Of a stretch of DNA of 53,401 bases, positions 16,674 to 27,793 are shown in pieces. Under the pieces are notes generated by a model that did no database searches, was not told where the DNA came from, and worked only from the letters and a program-made list of their open reading frames with translations. Source of the stretch: Rubrivivax sp. (GTDB lineage Bacteria > Pseudomonadota > Gammaproteobacteria > Burkholderiales > Burkholderiaceae_C); contig JAEUPB010000070.1 in the NCBI GenBank assembly GCA_016789955.1, positions 1 to 53,401 on the forward strand, given 5' to 3'. The first letter of the stretch is position 1. Each line of letters begins with the position of its first letter. The position numbers and the translations under genes were made by a program.

Positions 16674-18149
16674 TCATCCATGGAGCCGCCCGATGTCGCA
16701 GCGCCCGGCCGCGGCGGTCAGTCGGGCGAGTCGATCAGCGAGCCGCGCATCGAGCTGCTCGGCCTGCAGCCGCCAGGTCCAGTTCGAGGGCCCGAGCGTG
16801 CCCGGCGTGTTCAGCCGTGACGTCGACGGCAGCCCCAGCAGGTCCTGCGGCGGAAAGATCGCGAGCCGCGCCACCGAGCGGCTCGCCGCCGCCACCATCT
16901 GCCACGCCACGGAGTCGGCATCGCAGTCCAGGTACGTCGCTGCGTAGCGCCGCTCGTGTTCGGGCGCGTGGTCCCACCATCCGCGGGCGGTGTCGTTGTC
17001 GTGCGTGCCGGTGTAGACGACGCAGTTCGCGGCGTAGTTGTGCGGCAGGAACTCGTGCGTGCCGTCGGTGCCGAAGGCGAACTGCAGGATCTTCATGCCG
17101 GGGTAGCCGTAGGCGTCGCGCAGCGCGAGCACGTCGGGCGTGATGTAGCCCAGGTCCTCCGCGAGGATGGGCATGGGGCCGAGCGCCGCTGTCATCGCGT
17201 CGAACAGCGAGCGGCCGGGGCCCTCGACCCAGCGCCCCTGCTGCGCCGTGGGCGAAGCGGCGGGAATCTCCCAGTGCGCTGCGAAGCCTCGGAAGTGGTC
17301 GATGCGCACGGCGTCCACCTGTTCCAGCAGCCGCCGCATCCGTGCGATCCACCAGGCATGGCCTTCGGCAGCCATGCGGTCCCAGCGGTAGAGCGGATTG
17401 CCCCAGCGCTGGCCGAGCGGGCCGAGGTCGTCGGGCGGCACGCCGGCCACGACGGTCGGCTGTCCGGCGGCATCGAGCTGGTACAGGTCGGGCCGCGCCC
17501 AGACATCGGCGCTGTCGTGCGCGATGAAGATCGGCAGGTCGCCGACGAGGTGCACGCCGTGGGCGTGGGCATGCCGCCGCAGCGCCTGCAGCTGCACGTC
17601 GAAGCACCACTGCACGAAGCGCCAGTAGCGGACCTCGGCAGGCTCGGGCCGGGCGCCGCCAGGCCAGGCCCACCACGGCGCGTTGCCGTGCTGCGTGCGC
17701 AACGCCATGAAGCGCGCGTAGTCGTCGAGCCAATGGCGCTGGGCCGCGCACCAGCGCTCGAAGGCCTCGCGATCGGCGGCAGTCGCGCGGGCGTCGTGGC
17801 CGCGCAGGGCCTGGCGCAGCCGTTCGAGTCGCCAGGCGCCCGTACGGCCGTGCTCGCAGCGGTCGGCCGCGAAAGCCGGTGGCGCCAGGTCGGCGCGCAG
17901 CCAGCCGGCCTCCACCAGTGGCTCCAGCGCCACCAGGCCCGGATCGCCTGCGAACGCCGACAGGCTCTGGTAGGGCGAGTCGCCGGGCCCCAGCGGTGTC
18001 GTCGGCAGCCATTGCCACAGTGTCTGCCCGGCGCGGGCCAGCCACTCGACGCAGCGCCAGGCGGCCGGGCCGAGGTCGCCCGCGCCGTGCGGGCCGGGGA
18101 GGGAGGTGGGGTGCAGCAGCACGCCGCTGCGGCGTCCGGACAAGGGCAT
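16674..18149 (-). CDS. malQ: 4-alpha-glucanotransferase (amylomaltase)
   Basis: A 491-aa GH77 enzyme that transfers glucan segments between maltodextrins and releases glucose in the cytoplasm. Family features are the N-terminal R-R-S-G-V-L-L-H-P-T-S-L-P-G-P-H, G-D-L-G-P-A-A, Q-W-L-P near residue 45, L-V-G-D-L-P-I-F-I-A-H-D-S-A-D-V-W, the nucleophile region V-R-I-D-H-F-R-G-F, and L-A-E-D-L-G-Y-I-T with the acid/base Glu. Length is typical. It is divergent from malK. A 15-bp HexR-like palindrome ends only 5 bp before the ATG, so repression by blocking the promoter is likely. No Shine-Dalgarno is evident, so the transcript may have a very short leader. Confidence 0.95.
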   Translation of the reverse strand: MPLSGRRSGVLLHPTSLPGPHGAGDLGPAAWRCVEWLARAGQTLWQWLPTTPLGPGDSPYQSLSAFAGDPGLVALEPLVEAGWLRADLAPPAFAADRCEHGRTGAWRLERLRQALRGHDARATAADREAFERWCAAQRHWLDDYARFMALRTQHGNAPWWAWPGGARPEPAEVRYWRFVQWCFDVQLQALRRHAHAHGVHLVGDLPIFIAHDSADVWARPDLYQLDAAGQPTVVAGVPPDDLGPLGQRWGNPLYRWDRMAAEGHAWWIARMRRLLEQVDAVRIDHFRGFAAHWEIPAASPTAQQGRWVEGPGRSLFDAMTAALGPMPILAEDLGYITPDVLALRDAYGYPGMKILQFAFGTDGTHEFLPHNYAANCVVYTGTHDNDTARGWWDHAPEHERRYAATYLDCDADSVAWQMVAAASRSVARLAIFPPQDLLGLPSTSRLNTPGTLGPSNWTWRLQAEQLDARLADRLARLTAAAGRCDIGRLHG

Positions 18150-18154
18150 CGACT

Positions 18155-18169
18155 TGTAGTATTGCTACA
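18155..18169. promoter_or_regulatory. HexR-like operator between malQ and malK
   Basis: The sequence TGTAGTATTGCTACA is an inverted repeat (TGTAG-N5-CTACA). It matches the HexR consensus TGTARTnnnAYTACA known from gammaproteobacteria, except at the A before the second half. It lies 5 bp upstream of the malQ ATG and 110 bp upstream of the malK ATG, so one site could govern both directions. The same motif recurs before glk, the TonB receptor and the glk-hexR fusion. Confidence 0.75.
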
Positions 18170-18279
18170 TAGGGAATACCCGAAATGCAGCAAGTCATTG
18201 ATTCAATTGAGTCCATGATGCTAGCGCCCTTTCTTGGCGCACGTAGTCCCGTGTATATTTCCGCCGACAGGAGGGCGCA

Positions 18280-19391
<1,112 letters not shown>

Positions 19392-19395
<4 letters not shown>

Positions 19396-20576
19396 GCGCT
19401 GGTCGGGTCCGCGCGGCGCTCGCGGCCGCGGCCGCGCTGGTGGGCCTTGCCCGCGCGGCCGAGCCGCCGCGGCTGCTCGTGTGGATCAACGGCGACAAGG
19501 GCTACAACGGGCTGCAGCGCGTGGGCGATGGGTTCACGAAGGCCACCGGCGTGCCGGTGGTGGTGCAGCATCCCGAAGGCGCGCCCGACAAGTTCCAGGC
19601 GGCCGCCGCGGCCGGCAAGGGGCCGGACATCTTCTGCTGGCCGCACGACCGCGTGGGCGAATGGGCCAAGGCGGGCATCATCTCGCCGGTGCGGCCTTCC
19701 CGCGCGGTGCGCGAGCAGATCGACGATGCCGCCTGGCGCGCGTTCACCTACCGCGGCAAGGTCTGGGGCTACCCGCTGGCGTTCGAGGCGATCGGGTTGA
19801 TCGTGAACACGGCGCTCGTGCCCGAGGTGCCGCGCACCTTCGACGACGTGATCGCGCTGGATCGGCAGCTCGCCGCGCAGGGCCGCAAGGCGATCCTGTG
19901 GGACTACAACAAGTCGTTCTTCACCTGGCCGCTGCTGGCCGGCGCCGGCGGCGAGATCTTCGGTCGCGATGCCGCAGGCGGCTACGACACCACGCGCGTC
20001 GGCGTGAACAACGAGGGCGCCGTGCGCGGCGCGCAGATGCTCGAGCGCTTGATCGCCAGCGGCGCGATGCCGCGCGGCGCCCGCTACAGCGACATGGACT
20101 CGCAGTTCGCCGCGGGCCGCGTGGCGATGATGATCTCCGGCCCCTGGGCCTGGGACAACGCGCGCAAGAGCCGCATCGCGTTCACGGTGGCGCCGATCCC
20201 CGAGGTGGTGCCGGGTCGGCCGAGCAAGCCCTTCGTCGGCGTGCTGGGCTGCATGGTCACGGCGCCGAGCCGGCTGAAGGACGTGGCACGCGAGTTCCTC
20301 GAGCATCACGTGCTGGCGGTGGAGGGGCTGAAGACGATCGCGGCCGACGTGCCGCTGGGCACGCCGGTCAACAAGGCCTACTACGCCGAACTCGCCGCCG
20401 ATCCGCTGATTGCCGCGACGATGGCCAATGCCCGGACCGGCGAGCCCATCCCCAACATCCCGGAGACCGGCCGCTTCTGGCCGGCGATGGACGCGGCGCT
20501 CGAAGCCATCTCGCAAGGCCGCCAGCGCCCGAAGGATGCGCTCGACGGCGCGGCCGCGCGCATGCTGGTGAAGTAG
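19392..20576 (+). CDS. malE: Periplasmic maltose/maltodextrin-binding protein (set 1)
   Basis: A 394-aa extracellular solute-binding protein of family 1 that delivers maltodextrins to MalFG. The start is GTG at 19392, overlapping the malK stop (GTGA); it begins V-S-A-G-R-V-R and has a short Ala/Leu-rich Sec signal ending near A-R-A-A-E. The frame continues upstream inside malK but without homology. The mature part has [40 protein letters not shown] and N-G-like hinge blocks also seen in E. coli MalE. It is paralogous to the second binding protein at 30263-31459, but the two differ at many sugar-facing positions, so ligand preference may differ. Confidence 0.92.
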
Positions 20577-20585
20577 GGGCGGGCG

Positions 20586-22112
20586 TTGGCAGCGATCACC
20601 ACCCCGATGCGTCCGCCGCCGCCGTCACGCTGGCCGGGCCGCATCGTCGCGGCGCTCGCGGCCGCGCTGGTGCTCGGCCTCGGCTACGCGATGGCGATGG
20701 CCGGGCAGGCCGCCGCGGCGGCCGCGGTGGTGGCACTCGGCCTGCTGGTCGTGACGGTGTACGCCTCGAAGCTGTCGCTGGCATGGAAGTACCTGCTGCC
20801 GGGGGTGCTGGGCATGCTGGTGTTCGTGGCCTTCCCGCTGGCCTACACCGTGCACATCGGCTTCACGAACTACTCGTCGGCGCATCTGCTGAGCGAAGCG
20901 CAGGTGCGCGAGTACCTGCTCGAGCAGACCGAGGTCGACGAGGCCACGCTGCACGGCTACACGATGCACCGCGACGGCGGCGCGCTGGTGCTGGCGCTGG
21001 CCGCACCCGGGGGCGGTCCGGGCTATGTGTCGGCACCGCTGCCGGCGCAGTCCGGGCCGGTGGCCTTGCGGGAAGGGCCGCCGCCCGCAACGGCCGCGCT
21101 GCCGATGCGCGAGGTGATCGCCGAGCGCGAACGGCTCGCGAGTCTCGAGCTGCGCCGCCCCGACGGCATGGTGCTGCGCTACGCCGGCCTGCGCGAGTTC
21201 GGCGTCGTGAAGCCGCTGTGGCAGGCGCGGCCCGACGGCAGCCTCGAGCAGACGGCCGATGGCTCGGTGTGGACGCCCGATCGCGACCGCGGCTACTACG
21301 CCAGCGCCGCCGGCGAGACGCTGCAGCCCGGCTTCACGGTGGGCATCGGCTGGGCCAACTACCAGCGCATGCTGGGCGATCCGGACGTCCGCGGCCCGTT
21401 CATCTCGATCTTCGTCTGGACAGTCGCCTTCGCCGCGCTGACGGTGCTGTTCTCCACCGCGATCGGCATGGCACTGGCCGTGCTGCTGAACTGGGAGGCG
21501 CTGAAGCACCGCACGCTGTACCGCACACTGCTGTTCCTGCCGTACGCCGTGCCGGGCTTCATCTCGATCCTCGTCTTCAAGGGCCTGTTCAACCAGAACT
21601 TCGGCGAGATCAATGCGATCCTCGACGCGGTGTTCGGCATCCGCCCCGCGTGGTTCGCCGACCCGTGGCTGGCGCGCACGATGATCCTGATCGTCAACAC
21701 GTGGCTGGGCTACCCGTACGTGATGGTGCTGTGCAGCGGGCTGCTGAAGTCGATCCCGGCCGACCTCTACGAAGCCTCGGCGCTGGCCGGCGCCGGGCCG
21801 CTGGTGAACTTCTTCCGCATCACCGCGCCGCTGGTGGCGCGGCCGCTGGCGCCGCTCTTGATCTCGGCGTTCGCCTTCAACTTCAACAACTTCGTGCTGA
21901 TCGCGCTGCTCACCGACGGGCGGCCCGACTACCTCAACACCAAGCTGCCGGCGGGCACCACCGACATCCTCGTCAGCTACACCTACCGCATCGCCTTCAC
22001 CGACTCGGGCCAGAACTTCGGCCTCGCCGCGGCGATCTCGACGCTGATCTTCGTGATGGTGGCGCTGATGTCGGTGGTGCAGCTGCGCGCGATGCGCAAG
22101 TCCGGCAACTGA
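20586..22112 (+). CDS. malF: Maltose ABC transporter permease MalF (set 1)
   Basis: A 508-aa inner-membrane permease. Hydrophobic segments near residues 20-60 and 65-95 are followed by a periplasmic insert of about 170 residues (about 100-265) matching the P2 loop peculiar to MalF, then six C-terminal membrane segments. The coupling EAA motif is E-A-S-A-L-A-G-A-G-P near 400. The sequence L-P-Y-A-V-P-G-F-I-S-I-L-V-F-K-G-L-F-N-Q-N-F-G-E-I-N is a family hallmark. The start is probably TTG at 20586 (preceded by AGGGGCGGG); an in-frame ATG at 20607 is the alternative. It lies 9 bp after malE. Confidence 0.92.
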   Translation: MAAITTPMRPPPPSRWPGRIVAALAAALVLGLGYAMAMAGQAAAAAAVVALGLLVVTVYASKLSLAWKYLLPGVLGMLVFVAFPLAYTVHIGFTNYSSAHLLSEAQVREYLLEQTEVDEATLHGYTMHRDGGALVLALAAPGGGPGYVSAPLPAQSGPVALREGPPPATAALPMREVIAERERLASLELRRPDGMVLRYAGLREFGVVKPLWQARPDGSLEQTADGSVWTPDRDRGYYASAAGETLQPGFTVGIGWANYQRMLGDPDVRGPFISIFVWTVAFAALTVLFSTAIGMALAVLLNWEALKHRTLYRTLLFLPYAVPGFISILVFKGLFNQNFGEINAILDAVFGIRPAWFADPWLARTMILIVNTWLGYPYVMVLCSGLLKSIPADLYEASALAGAGPLVNFFRITAPLVARPLAPLLISAFAFNFNNFVLIALLTDGRPDYLNTKLPAGTTDILVSYTYRIAFTDSGQNFGLAAAISTLIFVMVALMSVVQLRAMRKSGN

Positions 22113-22136
22113 GCCGCGCGAGAGGAGACCCGCCGC

Positions 22137-23027
22137 ATGCCCATCGTCACCGGACGCCGCGCGCGCTGGCGCATCACGGCCGCTCACGTCGTGATATGGC
22201 TGCTGATCGCGCTGACGCTGTTCCCGCTGCTGGCCGTGGTGTCGATCTCGCTGCGGCCGGGCAACTACGCCACCGGCTCGCTGATCCCCGCCGAGATCAG
22301 CCTGGAGCACTGGAAGCTGGCGCTGGGCATCCCGCATGTGCAAGCTGATGGCACGGTGGTGCAGCCGCCGTTCCCGGTGCTGCTGTGGCTGTGGAACTCG
22401 GTGAAGGTGGCCGGCGTGTCGGCGCTGCTGATCGTCGCCATCTCCACCACCGCGGCCTACGCCTTCGCGCGGCTGAAGTTCGCCCACAAGCCGCTGATCC
22501 TGTCGTCGATGCTGGTGCTGCAGATGTTCCCGGTGGCCGTGGCGCTGGTGGCGATCTACGCGATCTTCGACGGCATCGGCCGCACGCTGCCGTGGCTGGG
22601 CATCGAGACGCACGCCGGGCTGGTGGTGGCCTACCTCGGCGGCGTGGCCACGCACATCTGGACCATCAAGGGCTACTTCGAGACCATCCCGCAGGAGATC
22701 GAGGAGAACGCCAAGGTCGACGGCGCCACGCACTGGCAGGCCTTCCGACACGTGCTGCTGCCGATGGCCGTGCCGATCCTGATGGTGGTGTTCGTGCTGG
22801 CCTTCATCGGCACGATCATCGAGTACCCGGTGGCCTCGGTGCTGCTGCGCGAGGAGCCCAACCTCACGCTCGCGGTGGGCAGCAAGTTCTACCTCTACGA
22901 CCAGCGCTACCTGTGGGGCGACTTCGCCGCCGCGGCGGTGCTCTCCGGGTTGCCGATCACGCTCGTGTTCCTGGCGGCGCAACGGTGGATCGTCTCCGGG
23001 CTCACGGCCGGCGGCGTGAAGGGATGA
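22137..23027 (+). CDS. malG: Maltose ABC transporter permease MalG (set 1)
   Basis: A 296-aa permease with six membrane segments, partner of MalF. The EAA coupling motif is [14 protein letters not shown] near residue 197. The protein ends in A-G-G-V-K-G, the tail that in E. coli MalG reaches into MalK. AGAGGAGA lies upstream of the ATG. The stop overlaps the ATG of the exported amylase gene (ATGA), tying transporter and enzyme translation together. It is clearly paralogous to MalG of set 2 at 27794-28684. Confidence 0.95.
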   Translation: MPIVTGRRARWRITAAHVVIWLLIALTLFPLLAVVSISLRPGNYATGSLIPAEISLEHWKLALGIPHVQADGTVVQPPFPVLLWLWNSVKVAGVSALLIVAISTTAAYAFARLKFAHKPLILSSMLVLQMFPVAVALVAIYAIFDGIGRTLPWLGIETHAGLVVAYLGGVATHIWTIKGYFETIPQEIEENAKVDGATHWQAFRHVLLPMAVPILMVVFVLAFIGTIIEYPVASVLLREEPNLTLAVGSKFYLYDQRYLWGDFAAAAVLSGLPITLVFLAAQRWIVSGLTAGGVKG

Positions 23028-24631
23028 CTGCGATGAACTGGATGCAGGCACTGCGCGCATCGGCGCTGGGCGTTGCCGCGCTGGCGTGCGGCACGCTCGC
23101 CCACGCGCAGCCGGTGGACTACGCGAACACCTACGACCAGCAGCGTGCCGGGCTCTACGAACGTCGCGCAGCCGACTGGCGCAACGGCGCCGTGGTCTAC
23201 CAGGTGCTGGTCGATCGCTTCGCGCCCAGTGCGAGCCTGGAGGCCAAGCGTGCGCTCTATCCCGCGCCGAAGAGGCTGCACGCGTGGACCGAGGAACCGC
23301 GTCGAGGTACCTGGCTCGAGAAGGAGCAGGTCTGGAGCCACGAGATCGACTTCTGGGGCGGCGACCTGGCCAGCACGGCAGCGAAGCTCGATCACGTGCA
23401 GCAGCTCGGCGCCGATGTGCTGTACCTGAACCCCATCCACCTCGGCTGGACCAACCACAAGTACGACTCGCTGGACTTCAATGTCGTCTCGCCCGAGTTC
23501 GGCACCCGCGAGGACGTGAAGCGCCTGGCCGCCGAACTGCACCGCCGCGGCATGAAGCTCGTGCTCGACGGGGTGTTCAACCACATGGGCCGGCAGTCCC
23601 GGCGCTTCCAGGATGCACAGGCGAACCGCGGCGGCCGCGACTGGTTCGTGTTCGGCCCGCAGTTCAAGGATGGCGTGCGCAACTGGTGGAACAGCGGCAA
23701 CCTGCCCGAGCTGAACCTCGAGAATCCGGCCGTCCGCGACCACATCTGGGCGCGCCCTGACTCGGTGGTGCGCAGCTGGCTGCGCGACGGCATCGACGGC
23801 TGGCGGCTGGACGTGGCCTACGACCTCGGCTTTCGGTACCTCTCCGAGCTGACGCAGGCGGCGCACGCCGAGAAGCCCGGCTCGCTGGTGGTCGGCGAGA
23901 TCCCGAACTACCCCCGCGAGTGGTTCCCGTCGGTCGACGGCGTGATGCACTTCGGTCTGCGCAAGCTGATGATCGCGGTGGCCAATCGCGAGCTCGACGG
24001 GCCGACGTTCCAGCGCATGACGGCGCGGCTGATCGCCGATGCGGACTACGAGCACCTGCTGAAGAGCTGGGTCTACCTCGACAACCACGACACCTTCCGC
24101 GTGGCGACGACGATCCCCGACGCCACGGCACGGCGGCTGGCACAGGTGCTGCTGTTCACGCTGCCGGGCACGGTAAACCTCTACTACGGCAGCGAAGTCG
24201 CGATGGAAGGCGGCGACGACCCCGAGATGCGCGGCCCGATGCGCTGGGACCGCGTGGCTGCCGGCCACCCGGACCTGGCCTGGACACGCAAGCTCACTTC
24301 GTTGCGCCGCGAGCTGCGTGCGCTGCGCGTGGGCGACTTCCGCACATTGGAGGCCAGCGGAAACGTGGTCGCCTACGCGCGCTACACGAATCGCGTGTCC
24401 GAGACGGTGGTGGTGCTCGCGAACCCGTCGAACCGCGACGTGGAGACCAGCGTGCTCGTCACCGACTCCAAGCTGATGGACGGCGACAACCTGATCGACC
24501 AGATCGGCGGGCGGGTGCTGAACCTCCAGGCCTCGATGATCAAGACCACGATCCCTGCCCAGACGGTGCTGGTGCTCAAGCCCCGCGTGGCGACGCCGGA
24601 GGGGTACTCGAACTTCAAGCGGGTGCAGTGA
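23024..24631 (+). CDS. Exported GH13 alpha-amylase/cyclomaltodextrinase-like enzyme
   Basis: A 535-aa GH13 glycoside hydrolase with a Sec signal peptide ([15 protein letters not shown], cut near A-H-A-Q). It would hydrolyse alpha-1,4 glucans in the periplasm. The conserved regions are D-G-V-F-N-H, G-W-R-L-D-V (nucleophile Asp263), V-V-G-E-I-P (acid Glu292) and D-N-H-D (Asp356). The start ATG overlaps the malG stop; a second ATG is at 23033. The next gene encodes a very similar enzyme without a signal peptide, and both end in a G-Y-S-N-[FY]-K-R-V tail, so they derive from a duplication. The exact specificity (maltogenic, neopullulanase or cyclodextrinase) cannot be read from sequence. Confidence 0.88.
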   Translation: MTAMNWMQALRASALGVAALACGTLAHAQPVDYANTYDQQRAGLYERRAADWRNGAVVYQVLVDRFAPSASLEAKRALYPAPKRLHAWTEEPRRGTWLEKEQVWSHEIDFWGGDLASTAAKLDHVQQLGADVLYLNPIHLGWTNHKYDSLDFNVVSPEFGTREDVKRLAAELHRRGMKLVLDGVFNHMGRQSRRFQDAQANRGGRDWFVFGPQFKDGVRNWWNSGNLPELNLENPAVRDHIWARPDSVVRSWLRDGIDGWRLDVAYDLGFRYLSELTQAAHAEKPGSLVVGEIPNYPREWFPSVDGVMHFGLRKLMIAVANRELDGPTFQRMTARLIADADYEHLLKSWVYLDNHDTFRVATTIPDATARRLAQVLLFTLPGTVNLYYGSEVAMEGGDDPEMRGPMRWDRVAAGHPDLAWTRKLTSLRRELRALRVGDFRTLEASGNVVAYARYTNRVSETVVVLANPSNRDVETSVLVTDSKLMDGDNLIDQIGGRVLNLQASMIKTTIPAQTVLVLKPRVATPEGYSNFKRVQ

Positions 24632-24701
24632 CGCAGTGTCGTTGCTCGGCTCGCCGGCGCCACGCATCAGAAGCGACACCCACACAGGCCAGAGCAACCC
24701 C

Positions 24702-26195
24702 ATGACCATGACCTCCCTCTACGACCAACGCGAACAGGATTGGCGCATGGGCGCCGTCGTCTACCAGGTCCTGGTGGACCGCTATGCCCCGAGCGCCAAC
24801 CTCGAAGGCAAGAGGCGCCTGTACGCCGAGCCCAAGACGCTGCATGCGTGGAGCGAGGTGCCGCGCCGCGGTGCGTTCCTCGACGAGCAGCAGCTGTGGA
24901 GCCAGGAGGTGGCGTTCTGGGGTGGTGACCTCGCGAGCCTGCAGGCGAAGCTCGACCACGTGCAGCAGCTCGGCGCCGACGTGCTGTACCTGAACCCGAT
25001 CTGCCACGCCTACACCAACCACAAGTACGACGCGCTCGACTACAAGGCCGTCTCGCCCGAGTACGGCACGCGCGACGACGTGAAGCGCCTCGCAGCCGAA
25101 CTGCATCGGCGCGGCATGAGGCTCGTGCTCGACGGCGTGTTCAACCACATGGGCCGCAACGCGCCGATCTTCCAGGAAGCGCTGGCCGGCGGCGCTCACC
25201 GCGACTGGTTCGTGTTCGGTGATCGCTACCCCAGCGGCGCGCGCTCGTGGTGGGGTGCGGCCAACCTGCCCGAACTGAACCTCGAGAACCCCGCGGTGCG
25301 GGCGCACCTGTGGGGCGAGCCCGACTCGGTGGTGCGCGGCTGGTTGCGCGACGGCATCGATGGCTGGCGACTCGACGTGGCCTTCGACATCGGCCCGCAG
25401 TTCCTCGCGGAACTCACGCAGGCCGCGCACGAGCAGAAGCCCGGCTCGCTGGTGGTCGGCGAGATCCCGAACTTCCCGCAGGCGTGGATCCCGTCGGTGG
25501 ATGGCGTCATGCACTTCGGCCTGCGCCGCATCCTGCTGGCGATGGCCGACGGGCGGCTCGACGGACAGACGGCGGCCCGGATGATCGGGCGCATCGTCGC
25601 CGACACCGGCATCGAGGGCATGCTGCGCAGCTGGGTGTACCTGGACAACCACGACACCGAGCGTCAGGCCACCGTGGTGCCCGACGAACGGCGCCGCCGT
25701 GTGGCGCAGGTGCTGCAGTTCACGCTGCCCGGCACGGTGAACCTCTACTACGGCAGCGAAGTCGGCATGACCGGCGGTGAAGACCCCGAGATGCGCGCGC
25801 CGATGCGCTGGGATCTCGTCGAGCAGGGCCATCCGCAGCTCGCGTGGACGCAACGGCTCGTTGCGTTGCGCCGCGAGCACCGCGCGCTGCGCATCGGCGA
25901 CTTCCGCACGCTGGAGTCGCGCGAGCTGCTGGCCTTCGAGCGCCACACCGACCGCGCGCTCGACAGCGTGTTCGTCGTGGCCAACCCGCAGCCGCGCGAG
26001 GTGCAGGAATGGCTGCTCGTGACCAACTCGCACGTGATGGACGGCAGCCACTTCGTCGACCTGCTCGGGCAGGTGGCGCCGGTCACCTGCCACTCGGCGC
26101 TGGTACCGATCAACGTGCCGGCGCACACGGTGGTGGTGCTCAAGCACCAGGACGCGCGGACCGACGGCTACAGCAACTACAAGCGCGTGCCCTGA
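24702..26195 (+). CDS. Cytosolic GH13 alpha-glucan hydrolase, paralogue of the preceding gene
   Basis: A 497-aa GH13 enzyme lacking an export signal, so it should act on imported maltodextrins in the cytoplasm. Catalytic residues are Asp225 (G-W-R-L-D-V-A-F), Glu254 (V-V-G-E-I-P-N-F) and Asp318 (Y-L-D-N-H-D). I chose the ATG at 24702 (M-T-M-T-S-L-Y-D-Q-R-E-Q-D-W-R) because similarity to the exported paralogue begins just there; the frame opens at 24636 with an unrelated segment. The region around 25438 is nucleotide-identical over at least 30 bases to the matching part of the exported paralogue (around 23877), which indicates a tandem duplication or gene conversion. It starts 70 bp after the first amylase. 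Confidence 0.88.
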   Translation: MTMTSLYDQREQDWRMGAVVYQVLVDRYAPSANLEGKRRLYAEPKTLHAWSEVPRRGAFLDEQQLWSQEVAFWGGDLASLQAKLDHVQQLGADVLYLNPICHAYTNHKYDALDYKAVSPEYGTRDDVKRLAAELHRRGMRLVLDGVFNHMGRNAPIFQEALAGGAHRDWFVFGDRYPSGARSWWGAANLPELNLENPAVRAHLWGEPDSVVRGWLRDGIDGWRLDVAFDIGPQFLAELTQAAHEQKPGSLVVGEIPNFPQAWIPSVDGVMHFGLRRILLAMADGRLDGQTAARMIGRIVADTGIEGMLRSWVYLDNHDTERQATVVPDERRRRVAQVLQFTLPGTVNLYYGSEVGMTGGEDPEMRAPMRWDLVEQGHPQLAWTQRLVALRREHRALRIGDFRTLESRELLAFERHTDRALDSVFVVANPQPREVQEWLLVTNSHVMDGSHFVDLLGQVAPVTCHSALVPINVPAHTVVVLKHQDARTDGYSNYKRVP

Positions 26196-26309
26196 GGGGC
26201 TGGAGCCGGCACGGTGCCGGCCGGGCGCGCTTCGGTTGCCCAGACCTGTACCGATGGCGCGAGGCCGTTCGGCATGACACGCTGTGGGGCTCATCACGGA
26301 GGAGATCCC

Positions 26310-27782
26310 ATGCAACGTGCCCGTCCTGTCGCGTCGTCGTTCGCCCTGTCGGCCATGGCCTTGGCCGGGCTGCTGGCCGGTTGCGCCACGGCGCCCGCTC
26401 CCGAGGCGGTGATCGCCCGCGCGGAGTCCGCGATGGGCGGCGGCGCGGTGAAGACCCTGGTCTACAGCGCACGCGGCAGCGGCGGCACCTTCGGGCAAGC
26501 CTACGAGCCGACGATGGCGTGGCCAGGGCTGAACTACACGACCTTCACGCGCGCGGTCGACTACGACGCCGCCTACCTGCGCGAGGAGTTCGCGCGCAGC
26601 CGCAGCGAGCCCACAGGCGGCGGCGCCGTGCCGCTGATGGGGCAGGGCGACCAGCGCTCGGTGGCCGCGGTGCGCGGAAATGTGGCGTGGAACGGCGCCG
26701 GCGCCGCGGCGGCCGGCTCGCCGGTCGCGCGCGAGGCGCGGCAGCACGACCTGTGGACCACGCCGCACGGCGTGCTGAAGGCCGCACGGCAGCACGGCGC
26801 CGTGGTTGGCAGCGCCAGCGATGCCGGCGTGCGCTACACGACGCTGGCCGTGAAGGTGCCGGGCGTCATGGCCGCCACGGCGTGGCTCGACGACGCCGGC
26901 CTGGTCTCGCGCATCGACTCGACGATGCCGCACCCGGTCACCGGCGACACCTCCGTCACGACGTTGTTCACCGACTACCGCGACCACGGCGGCGTGAAGT
27001 TCCCGCAGCGCATCCGCCAGACGGCGGGCGGCTATCCGGTGTTCGACCTTCAGGTCACCGACGTGAAGCCCAACGCGGCGGTGGACACCGCGGTGCCCGA
27101 CGCCGCGAGCAACCACGCCGAACGCGTGGCCAGCACGCCGTTGGCGCCGGGGCTGTGGTTCCTCGGTGGCGGCTCGCACCACAGCGTGCTGGTGGAGATG
27201 CGCGACCACCTCGTCATCGTCGAGAGCCCGCTGTACGACGGACGCGCTGAGGCGGTGTTCGCCGAGGCGAAGCGGATCGTGCCGGGCAAGCCGATCCGCG
27301 CCGTCATCAATTCGCACCACCACTTCGACCACGCCGGCGGCCTGCGCGCGGCGGTGGCCGAAGGCGCCACGGTGGTGGCCAGCGCCAGGGCGAAGCCGTA
27401 CTTCGAGCGTGTGTTCGCCAATCCGAACTCCGTGGCGCCCGACCGGCTGGCGCGCTCGGGTCGCCGTTCGGAGATCGTCGGCGTCAGCGGCAAGCACGTG
27501 ATCAGCGACGGCGCGCGCACGATCGAGGTCCACGAGATGCAGGGCAGCGTGCACGCGCAGGGCTTCCTGATGGTGTGGCTGCCGGCGGAGAAGGTGCTGG
27601 TGCAGGCCGACGCGTACACGCCCGGCGCACCCGGCGCCGCACCGCCGCCGGTGCCCAATGCCAACAACGTGAACCTCGTGCAGAACATCGAGCGGCTGGG
27701 GCTGCCCGTCGAGCGCATCGCGCCGCTGCACGGGCGCGTCGTGCCGCTGGCGGAACTGCACGCGGCGATCGGCCGCAGGTAG
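26310..27782 (+). CDS. Metallo-beta-lactamase-fold lipoprotein
   Basis: A 490-aa protein with a lipoprotein signal (hydrophobic core then L-L-A-G-C-A) and a C-terminal metallo-beta-lactamase fold. The metal site is His336-x-His338-x-Asp340-His341 in S-H-H-H-F-D-H-A-G-G. Residues about 25-270 form an extra domain with no motif I recognise, rich in beta-type patterns. GGAGGAG precedes the ATG at 26310. It follows the GH13 pair on the same strand by 114 bp and is convergent with malG of set 2, 11 bp apart. Family members hydrolyse esters, thioesters or lactones; a role linked to maltodextrin use is only suggested by position. Confidence 0.8.
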   Translation: MQRARPVASSFALSAMALAGLLAGCATAPAPEAVIARAESAMGGGAVKTLVYSARGSGGTFGQAYEPTMAWPGLNYTTFTRAVDYDAAYLREEFARSRSEPTGGGAVPLMGQGDQRSVAAVRGNVAWNGAGAAAAGSPVAREARQHDLWTTPHGVLKAARQHGAVVGSASDAGVRYTTLAVKVPGVMAATAWLDDAGLVSRIDSTMPHPVTGDTSVTTLFTDYRDHGGVKFPQRIRQTAGGYPVFDLQVTDVKPNAAVDTAVPDAASNHAERVASTPLAPGLWFLGGGSHHSVLVEMRDHLVIVESPLYDGRAEAVFAEAKRIVPGKPIRAVINSHHHFDHAGGLRAAVAEGATVVASARAKPYFERVFANPNSVAPDRLARSGRRSEIVGVSGKHVISDGARTIEVHEMQGSVHAQGFLMVWLPAEKVLVQADAYTPGAPGAAPPPVPNANNVNLVQNIERLGLPVERIAPLHGRVVPLAELHAAIGRR

Positions 27783-27793
27783 TGCGCGCGGCG

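Noticed and set aside
18198-18259. Candidate malK promoter elements (TTGATT at 18198, TATATT at 18254)
   Set aside because: No pair of hexamers has acceptable spacing; the region is AT-rich and likely holds the promoter, but I cannot place it.
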